This document shows, piece by piece, positions 35,566 to 43,598 of a stretch of DNA of 43,598 nucleotides; position 1 is the stretch's first letter; every line of letters begins with the position of its first letter. The translations under genes and the position numbers were made by a program. The notes under the pieces were generated by a model. The model made no database searches and was not told where the DNA came from. It saw nothing but the letters and a program-made list of their open reading frames with translations. Source of the DNA: Lojkania enalia (taxonomy: Eukaryota; Ascomycota; Dothideomycetes; Pleosporales); NCBI GenBank assembly GCA_010094045.1, contig ML986677.1, positions 116,290 to 159,887 on the forward strand. Reading direction: 5' to 3'.

Positions 35566-35691
35566 TATTATAGTTAAGCTATTTATAATTAGCCTCTTAA
35601 TAGGTCTAGGGATATATATATAATATATCTCGTATTTCTAGTTAATAGACGCAGTTTTTCCAACTCTTATTAAAGCTAGCCAGCTCTAATA
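35566..35691 (+). repeat. 3' LTR of the 126-bp Copia family
   Basis: 126 bp, near-identical to 30316-30441; followed by agttt. Confidence 0.92.
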
Positions 35692-36243
35692 AGTTTTAAG
35701 AAGGATATAATAGAGGCTGCTATACTATATAGACTTGTAAAAGGAGAATATATATTTACTATTCTAATAGAGTGTTATACGAAGCTATTACTACTATTAC
35801 TAGTCTTAACACTATAAAGGATATCTCTATATAAACTACCTATAGATCTAATACCTCCTCTATAACTAGTATAACTATATATAATTTAATCTCTATATAA
35901 TTTATATTAACTCCTACCTATATAAGATATTATAGTAGAGAACCTTATACCTAAGAAGGTTGTATAATTCTAGAAGATCTAGAAGAAGGAAAACAACTAT
36001 ATAAAGCAACTATATAATATCCTAGCTAATAAGGCTATAGTATTTATTAAACTCTACTAATATTTTACTATCTATAAAGTCTTATATATAAGTATCTTTT
36101 CTAATATCCTTAAGGGCTGTATATATATATTCTACCTTTATAATATTAGCTCTAGAAAGACGTAGAAAGTCCTATATAAATAGCTTAGCAATTACTTTAA
36201 TACTAATATAAATTATAACTAATATTAGATAGATTAGACGATA
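35692..36243 (+). pseudogene. Gag-like relic of the host retroelement, second piece
   Basis: Resumes the frame left at 30315: SFKKDIIEAAILYRLVKGEY, later NNYIKQLYNILANKAIVFI and IFSNILKGCIYIFYLYNISS. It ends at the TA where the first pogo element inserted (36242-36243) and continues at 38401. Few stops for its length, nearly all TAG/TAA. Domain not named with certainty. Confidence 0.4.
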
Positions 36244-36479
36244 ACGTATAGTATAAGTAAGCTAATTACCTAAGCGAGTTGATTATAATACTAAAACTCT
36301 ACTAAAATCGCGATAATTATATTTTATAGTATTATACTATAACTAACAACTGTAGAATTAATTTAGAAAGAAGCTAGAATATAGCTTACACTCTAAACTC
36401 TTTAATAAGATATAATACTACCTATACGTTATATTATATTAATCTATAATATCTCCTAAAGTATATTTAGTATATAAAG

Positions 36480-38330
36480 GTAAGAAATAGCTCTATAATA
36501 CAATTACCGGCCTAATTTAATAAAGCTTAATAAAATTAAGGAGTGGGTAATTGTTTAGTATATACTAGATCTAGATATAAGAGGATTTTCGCCGCAGTTT
36601 ACTGCTATTTAAGATATAGCTAATTTACTACTAGCTATACGCTCTACTAGCTAGTATAACAGCGTAGGTAAGATAATAGGTCTAAATACAGCACGAATCT
36701 ACTTAGAGGTATATAGAAGTATATAGGGGTTTAGGGACCTAGGAATTCTATTAACACCTATAAGCCTTATATAAAAGGATATAGAAGAACTACTAAGCTA
36801 CTTATAAGGGAGTATACAACTATATACGGAAGGGAAAAGGGGTAGAACCGGGGGTAGGATAAAATAAGCGAAAAGCTTTAGGATAAGGTTGTATATAAAG
36901 CTTTTCGTGGAACGATTTCTTTGCATCGTTACAGCTAGGTTAGAAAGAACTAGATAGAGAATTTTATTAAACGTACGCCTAAACTTAAGATTAAATTTAA
37001 TTAAAAGTATAATTATTTAAGAGCTAAATATAAGAATTCTAAGATTATAGAAGGTTAGTTCTACCTTATATAAAATATAAAGGTTAAGTATAGTATTATT
37101 AATAAAGATATATATAACTTTAATAAATTAGGCTTTATAATAGGCGTAATATTAATAGAAGTAGTAGTTACTAGTTCTAAGAGACGGAATTAACTAAAGC
37201 AGCTCCAGCTAGATAATTATAAGTAGACTATAGTTATCTAGAATATTAACGTAATAGGATAGATAATACTATCTTTTATTATCTTTATAGGTATCTACCA
37301 CCTTTCTATATAGTATAAAGAAGATAATATTCTACTAACCTAGACTATATAGGTTACTAATAACAGCTAGACGATAAATAATATTAGTATTAAATAGTTA
37401 AAGTACTTTAACGCGTATATAAAGGATTATACTATTAATACGCATCGATTGCTAATTCTTAATAGCTATAAGAGCTATAACTCGCTTAAATTTAGGCAGC
37501 TCTACAAGGAAAAGAATATTATTACTCTCTATATACCTCTATATTTATTATACCTACTATAGCTACTAGATATAGATTATTTCTCGCCTTTAAAGACTAT
37601 ATATAGGTGCTAAGTCGAGTAGCTGATACGCGGTTATATTAACTATATTATAAAAATCGAGTTTTTACCCTACTTTAAAGCAGCTTTTAACGTAGTAATT
37701 ATAAAGAGTAATATCCTAAGTAGCTTTTAAAGCGCTAGCCTAGTTCTATTCGACCTAAATATAGTACTATTAAAGCTTAAAGTTCGACTATATATACTAA
37801 TACCTTCTATAGTCGAAGATACCTCTTAAAAGTTAAAAATACTAAGTAATTCTATCGAATTTAGGTCTTAATCTATATACGTTCGATTAAGAGTTTAAAA
37901 GTACCTAGATAGCTTATCTAATTTAATAGTAGAAGCGTTTAAATAGCTTATAAAGGGTGCTATATATAATAATATAAAAACGTACTATTACACGCTTAGG
38001 TTACTAAACTTTAAGTAGTTAATAAAGCTACTATATAATATTAATCGTATAAAAGAAAGTATATATAGAAGAAAGGTAATCTAATAATTAAAGAAGGCGT
38101 TTAATTAACTACTCTAAAAGAGTTTAGCACTTATATTAATAGGAAGAAAAGTAGGAAGAAGACACGCGTTAATAGAGACTAGCCGACTTAAAAGCGCTGT
38201 AGGTAGTATAGTAAGGTTAGACATAACTCGCGGACGTGTAAAAATAATACTATAGATATAGAAGAATAGGCTACTATATTATATAGTACGATAGAATATA
38301 AGAAAGTATAATATTTTGCGAAAAGTAGTT
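36480..38330 (+). pseudogene. Fot1/pogo transposase relic of element 1
   Basis: The N-terminal CENP-B-type helix-turn-helix is readable at 36530-36654 (IKEWVIV-YILDLDIRGFSPQF). It is cut by the solo LTR and resumes at 36939 with ENFIKRTPKLKIKFN. DIYNFNKLGFIIGVIL near 37110-37155 marks the first catalytic Asp region (now Asn). The rest of the DDE core and a zinc-knuckle-like tail (about 38200-38260) follow. Asp-to-Asn and Gln/Trp-to-stop changes fit RIP. Confidence 0.8.
36655..36933 (+). mobile_element. Solo LTR, 279-bp family, copy 2
   Basis: 279 bp matching 1108-1386, flanked by perfect gctag duplications (36650-36654 and 36934-36938). Ends tataac...gttaca. It interrupts the helix-turn-helix region of the pogo transposase. 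Third-level insertion: solo LTR in pogo in retroelement. Confidence 0.9.
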
Positions 38331-38398
38331 GCGATTTTAGTATGGTCTTAGCATTATAATTAGCTCGCTTAGGTAATTAGCTTACTTATACTGTACGT

Positions 38399-41300
38399 TA
38401 ATAAGCTTTATATAAATTAAGTAGGAGAACCCTATAAAAACTCTATACAAAGCCCTTAAAACTATAATTAATAAACTTACTCTTATATAGAGGACTTTTA
38501 GTCTATAATTCTAAGGCGAGATACTACTTTATACTACTATTATATAAGTATACTAAGGATAATCTAAGCTTAAATAAGCTATATTCTTAATTAAGTCTAT
38601 ATATAAAGTACTATTTAGTAATCTTTAAGTAGTATTTTAAGTTTTAATCGATTAATAGAATAATATATTTATAAATAAACCCTAGAACGTATACTATATT
38701 AATAGAAGATATAGTTTATCTTATATATATAGCTTTTAATAATATAAGAGAAGTTAAAAGAGATATAGAGGATCACGCTCCTCTATACAATTAAAACAAT
38801 ACTTTATCTATTATAAGAAAGGGTACTAGTTAAAAAATTATCCTTATATAGATTAATCCTATATAAAACACTAGTATATCTCTTTATATAAAGGATTTTA
38901 TAATAAGATACTAATATATAAGAAGGTAAACGCGTATATCTAGGAATTTAAAGGTAAACTAGAGTAGGAGGAAGAGAAGTTGTATGATAATAATAACTTA
39001 GATAAAGAGGAAGGTGAGGAGATTGTTAACTACTTTACTACTACTACATTTCTCTACTATGTAATAGTAGAGGATATCTATAGCTTAGAACCTAAAGGAT
39101 ATATAGAACAATTTATCTTTAAAGACTGATATTATATAGTATACTAAAGTAAACTATAGGATACTAGTATAGTAAGAATTTCTACCGTTAGAAAGTTATA
39201 ACTTAAAGTATATCTACGAGAATTCTCTTATATAAAAGTAGACTAGATACTAAAGAAGAAGAGTAGTAACGTAATATACTATATCTTAGATACTCTAATA
39301 CTATTTCTACTATCTCTAGTAGACGTAGACTAAATAGATACGTACTTTAATAACATGTAGAATATAATTATACGAAGTAATAGAAATACTATTCTAGTTA
39401 TATAAAAATAGGGTTATCTATTCTTTAACGTACAAAAGAAGGGATTAATATCCTTTTTTACTAAATATAAACTTCGACAATTATATAGGAGATTTAGCTA
39501 TTCTTATATAGAATAATTCTACGTAATACTTAAAAATGCTAGATATAATATTAATTCCTCCGTATTTAAGGAGATTAAGAAATTCTACTATATATATTAG
39601 CTATATAACCTAGTACTATAAAGATTTAAATTTATAATTAAAGATAATTTATACTTTAATTATAAGATAGTAATTAATATTATATAAATTAGTAACCGAG
39701 ATATACTATATATAATTAACGTGGATATATTATTCTAAGCGGTAACCTTTTTAAAATTAATATCTATATAAGATATCTAGAACGCGCTCTATAAATACTA
39801 GATTAATATATATTAAGGCCTACCTAATTATATTATATATAACTCTAATATAAACTTTATATTTATAACTTCTAGAATTATATAAAGATTATAGGAGTAA
39901 TATATTAACAAATACTAGTAGAGGCCTACTAGATTATAGGGAAGATTAAGTACGCGTATATACTACTATAATATATATATAATATCCTCTATATAGAATT
40001 AGATAATTGTATAGATAACGAGTTAGTATTATAAATAGCTGTTAAAACTCTTAATAATATAGTAGAACTAAATAGTCTTATACCTACGTTGCTTATATTT
40101 AGAATATACTTAAGAATTAATATAGACTCTATACTATTCCCTAATATTACTACGCGAGCTAACGCTGTATAAAAGGTAATAAGGATATTTTAAAGCGAAA
40201 GAGTAAAAGTTAATATTAATCGTATAATTAACACCTAGAATAGCCTAATAGTATATAAAGTCCTAAATCTTCTACTTAGTTCTAAAGTAAAGACATAGTA
40301 AGAGAAGAAAGGATAGATAGAACTATATATAGTAAAAGGGATTAAAGCCTAAGATATTATTATTAAGATAGAGAATAGTTTAGAGGTTCTACTATATATA
40401 AGTTAGGCTGTATTATTATATAAAGGATAAGAATAAACTTATATAAGAACTGTTGGACCTAGATAAACTAGTACCTATATAAAAGAGCCCTCTATATGTA
40501 TAAAGGAGAGGTCGTTTATATAAGCAACTAGCCCCAACTAATAGACTATATAAAATAGCCCTTTAAGTAGTATTAGATTTGTTGTACGAATTAGAACCAG
40601 AACTATAGCTAGTTAAAAGAGGCTGAGGGAGATTATATAAGAATTCTATATAGGCTATAACCTTCCTAATTTAAAAGGAAAAGGAAGACTATATATTAGT
40701 AATTAAACTTTATATAGATAGTATAATTATAATACCTAAGAGACTATTTAAAGAATTAGACCGTATAGAAATAGAAAGTCTAATTATAAGTAGTATATTT
40801 AAGGTACTCTCGTACGATCTATTAGTTTATAAGAGATAGATCTTTAACTTTCAACTCGTATATAAAGTTAAAGAGAAATTAATAAAACTATATAAAAAGT
40901 TATAACTTATATTTATAGGGTATTTAAATAAGGAGAAGAAGTAGATTCTTATATAGTCTCCTACAATTTAGAGAATAAGTTAGAGGCTAATCCTAGCTAT
41001 TAGCCTATTACTAATAGTTTTATATAGTATATACTATAAACTATATAATATTACCTAGGTACATATATAGTTTACGGATAAGTTTATCTAGATACTATTT
41101 ACTTAACTACTAAAAGAACTCTATAAAAGTTTTCCCCTCTATATAATATTTAGAATTATACGACTACTATATAGTATAGTAGAATCTAGCTTATATTAGT
41201 TTAAGATATATTACAACTACTATAAAGATAAACTCTATATAAAAACCTCCTTATATAATCTATACTTATTAATTATATACAAAGGTATAAAAATATTTAG

Positions 41301-41549
41301 AATTATAGAGCTGTAAATAGATAATACTTTTAGTATTATTATAAATAAGTTCGCGTAATATAAAGAAGAAGAGTTATAGAAGGCTACGTTCTACGCGAAG
41401 CCTAAAATAATATTATTATATAAATAGCCTATAGAATTTAATAGAGGAAAAATTTAGCTTATATAAGATAAAACTATAATCTTATTAACTTAGAAAGAAT
41501 AAGCTAAGAACCTTTATATAGTAGACCTAAATATAGAGGATACTATATA
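38399..41549 (+). pseudogene. Pol relic of the host Copia-type retroelement
   Basis: The gag end (about 38400-38950) is followed by a protease and GAG-preintegrase-like region (about 39130-39650), an integrase core (about 39690-40200) reading NVDILF-AVTFLKLISI then GLPNYIIYNSNINFI (the PPDYIxHDxGTNF block), and a Ty1-type reverse transcriptase (about 40960-41540) with SIVESSLYQFKIYYNYYKDK and LLIIYKGIKIFRIIELQIDNT. The QIDNT stretch matches the family's QxDDT active site with Asp to Asn. It stops at TA 41548-41549, where pogo element 2 inserted. This subfamily is common and usually degraded in Pezizomycotina; subclass assignment is from memory. Confidence 0.65.
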
Positions 41550-43421
41550 ACGTACAGTATAAGCGAGCTGATCACTCAAGCGAGCTGATTATAATGCTAA
41601 GACTATACTAAAATCGCGACTACTTTTCGCAAAATATTATACTTTCTTATATTCTATTATACTATATAGTATAGTAGCCTATTCTTCTATATCTATAGTA
41701 TTATTTTTACACGTCCGCGAGTTATACCTAACCTTATTATACTACATGCAGTACCTTTAAGTTGGCTGGTCTCTATTAACACGCGTCTTCTTCCTACTCT
41801 TCTTCCTATTAGTATAAGTACTAAACTCTTTTAGAGTAGTTAATCGAGCGTCTTCTTTAATTGTTAGGTTACCTTTCTTCTATATATACTTTCTTTTATA
41901 TAATCAACGTTATATAGCAGCCTTATTAGCTGTTTAAAGCTTAGCGACCTAAGCGCGTAATAGTACATTTTTATATATTATATACACAGCACCCTTTATA
42001 AACTATTTAAACGCCTCTACTATTAAAGTAGATAAGTTATCTAGATACTTTTAAACTCTTAATCGAACGTATGTAGATTAAAATCTAAATTCGATAGGAT
42101 TACTTAATATTTTTAACTCCTAAGGGGTATCTTCGACTATAGAGAGTATTAGTATATATAGTCGAACTTTAAACTTTAATAGTACTATATCTAAGTTAAA
42201 TAGAACTAGGCTAATACTTTAAAAGCTATTTAGGATATTACTCTTTATAATTACTACATTTAAAGCTACTTTAAAGTAGGGTAAAAACTCGATTTTCGTG
42301 ATATAGTTAATATAACTATATATCAGCTGCTCGACTTAGCGCCTATATACAGTCTTTAAAGGCGAGAAATAACTTATATCTAGTAGCTATAGTAAGTATA
42401 ACGAATATAAAGGTATGTAGAGAGTAATAATATTCTTTTCCTTGTAGAGCTGCTTAAATTCAAGTAAGTCGTAGCTCTTATAGCCGTCGAGAATTAGTAA
42501 TTAATACGTACTAATAGTACGATTCTTTATATACGCGTTAAAGTACTTTAACTACTTAATACTAATATTATTTATCGTCCAGCTGTTATTAGTAACCTAT
42601 ATAGCTTAGGTTAGTAGAATATTATCTTCTTTATACTATATAGAGAGGTAGTAGGTACCTATAAAAATAATAAAAGGTAGTATTATCTATCCTATCGCGT
42701 TAATATTCTAGATAACTATAGTCTACTCGCGATTACCTGGCTGGAGCTGCTTTAGTCGATTCTATCTCTTAGAGCTAGTAACTACTACTTCTATTAATAT
42801 TACGCCTATTATAAAGCCTAATTTATCGAAGTTGTATATATCTTCGTTAATAATACTATACTTAGCCTTTATATTCTATATAAAGTAGAACCAACCTCCT
42901 ATAACCTTAGGATCTTTATATTTAGCTCTTAAATAGTTGTACTTTCGATTAAATTTAACCTTAAACTTAGGCGTATATTTAATAAAGTTCTCTGCCCAGT
43001 TCTTTTTAACCTAGCTAGTAGAGCGCGCAGCTAGTAGTAAATTAGCTATATTTTAAACAGTAGTAAGCTGCAGCGGAAATCCTCTTATATCTAGATCTAG
43101 TATATACTAAACAATTACCCACTCCTTAGTCTTACTAAGCTTTATTAAATTAGGCCGGTAATCGCGTTGTAGAGCTATTCCTCGCCTTTATATACTAAGT
43201 ATACTTTAGGAGATATTATAGATTAATGTAATACGACGTATAGTTAGTATTACATCTTATTAAAGAGCTTAAAGTATAAGCTATATTCTAGCTTCTTTCT
43301 AAATTAATTCTATAGTTATTAGTTGTAGTATAATACTATAAAGTATAATTATCGCGATTTTAGTAGGATTTTAATATTATAATTAGCTCGCTTAGGTAAT
43401 TAGCTCGTTTATACTATATAT
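41550..43421 (-). mobile_element. Fot1/pogo element 2, inverted relative to element 1
   Basis: 1,872 bp with TA duplications (41548-41549 and 43422-43423) and terminal inverted repeats: acgtacagtataagcgagct at the left, ctatatat-ended at the right after RIP. A subterminal 12-bp direct repeat aagcgagctgat occurs at 41561-41572 and 41578-41589. Same family as element 1. The left end is the less mutated one. Confidence 0.92.
41640..43340 (-). pseudogene. Fot1/pogo transposase relic of element 2
   Basis: Minus-strand reading, the best preserved copy of this family in the window. Near 43000-42960 WAENFIKYTPKFKVKFN; near 42840-42790 EDIYNFDKLGFIIGVIL, keeping the catalytic Asp that element 1 lost; then QLLILDGYKSYDLLEFK near 42500-42450 (DGHxSH block), a LYLLQLLDISYFSPLK region near 42395-42345, and a zinc-knuckle-like tail RYNSRTCKNNT near 41730-41695. 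Several TAG/TAA stops remain, so it is not functional. Family length is normal. Confidence 0.82.
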
Positions 43422-43598
43422 TAAGAGTATATTAAATAGCATGCACGAGGTACTTATATTATATTAGTATACTAACTAAAAGTAGTATTTAACTTATCTA
43501 CTACTACGCAGGTTATATAGCTGTTATATATTAATATTAAGGTACTAAATATATAACTCCAATAGTAAATCGACAACCAGGATTAAGGACTGTTATAT
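43422..43598 (+). pseudogene. Reverse transcriptase relic of the host retroelement, last piece
   Basis: After the TA duplication the RT frame from 41549 continues as EYIK-HARGTYIILVY, then LKVVFNLSTTT-VI and NIKVLNI, corresponding to the ARGAYIASxxQPEAAFDLSxAAQ region after the RT palm in this Copia-type family. The window ends inside it. Confidence 0.65.

Larger units (their letters stand above)
30316..35691 (+). mobile_element. Full-length Copia element with 126-bp LTRs
   Basis: A 5,376-bp Ty1/copia element. LTRs 30316-30441 and 35566-35691 (126 bp each) start tatta (TGTTA before RIP) and end tctaata. The perfect target duplication agttt lies at 30311-30315 and 35692-35696. A primer-binding site follows the 5' LTR and a G-run polypurine tract precedes the 3' LTR. 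The internal coding order is gag, protease, integrase, RT, RNase H. This family is different from the Copia at 17463-23189. RIP-inactivated. Confidence 0.93.
36244..38398 (+). mobile_element. Fot1/pogo element 1, carrying a solo LTR
   Basis: Tc1/mariner-superfamily element with TA duplications at 36242-36243 and 38399-38400. Terminal inverted repeats begin acgtatagtataag at the left and end cttatactgtacgt at the right, with subterminal aagcgagctgat-type repeats. Total 2,155 bp; minus the 279-bp solo LTR and its 5-bp duplication it is 1,871 bp, the same as element 2 (1,872 bp). Plus-strand transposase, RIP-inactivated. Confidence 0.9.
30045..43598 (+). mobile_element. Host Copia-type retroelement relic of the right arm, broken by three insertions
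   Basis: Pieces at about 30045-30315, 35692-36243, 38399-41549 and 43422-43598 belong to one element once insertions are removed. The gag-like reading continues across the Copia at 30316-35691 (target duplication agttt). The RT reading continues across the pogo element at 41550-43421 (VDLNIEDTI before it, then EYIK-HARGTYI after it). Integrase and Ty1-type reverse transcriptase are recognisable in the third piece. The element runs off the window. The LTRs were not identified; the left one may lie in 29391-30044. Confidence 0.65.

Noticed and set aside
1..43598. tRNA or rRNA genes
   Set aside because: No cloverleaf with conserved A and B boxes or rRNA core was seen; the tRNA-like fragments are primer-binding sites or T-loop-like words such as ttcgaat after the Gypsy LTR.

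Overview
The window looks like a heterochromatic, transposon-packed block from a filamentous ascomycete (Pezizomycotina), probably a Sordariomycete and plausibly Hypocreales. Almost all of it is extremely poor in CpA and TpG and rich in TpA. I count 3 CA and 2 TG in bases 1-300, against 16 CA in bases 27001-27120. This is the signature of repeat-induced point mutation (RIP). In the relics, in-frame stops are mostly TAG/TAA where Gln or Trp would be expected, and Cys/His ligands have become Tyr. No transposon gene here is intact. The order assignment rests on recognising the mating-type gene from memory of the family, not on a search.

Left arm (1-26011): a solo Copia LTR (345-548), an orphan 279-bp solo LTR (1108-1386), two broken Fot1/pogo transposase relics (about 1387-1900 plus strand, about 2150-3260 minus strand), and a third Fot1-like element (about 3425-12345) split by full-length chromovirus Gypsy copy A (4148-11225). 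Gypsy copy B (12554-25365) follows. It is itself split inside its chromodomain by a full-length Copia element (17463-23189). Target-site duplications support each join: ttagg/ctagg for A, gctag for B, aaatt for the Copia and tctat for the solo LTR.

Central island (about 26100-29200): base composition is normal. It holds one recognisable gene, MAT1-1-1 (alpha-box mating-type regulator; exons 26617-26863 and 26912-27567). The conserved C-terminal tail is displaced into another frame by a probable one-base frameshift near 27530. None of the usual MAT neighbours (SLA2, APN2, MAT1-1-2, MAT1-1-3) is seen. About 1.2 kb downstream is the N-terminal part of a pogo-type transposase (28885-29199), whose continuation to about 29390 is RIP-mutated.

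Right arm (about 29390-43598): a little-mutated 0.6-kb segment, then one large Copia-type retroelement relic (about 30045 to beyond the window end) broken by three insertions: a full-length Copia (30316-35691, TSD agttt) and two Fot1/pogo elements in opposite orientation (36244-38398 and 41550-43421, each with TA duplications). The first of these carries a 279-bp solo LTR (36655-36933, TSD gctag). Reading across the last junction restores the interrupted reverse transcriptase frame, which confirms the nesting.

Together this is a graveyard of nested, RIP-inactivated elements around a stranded mating-type gene. The main question is whether this is an ectopic or decaying MAT copy, or a MAT locus swollen by transposons.
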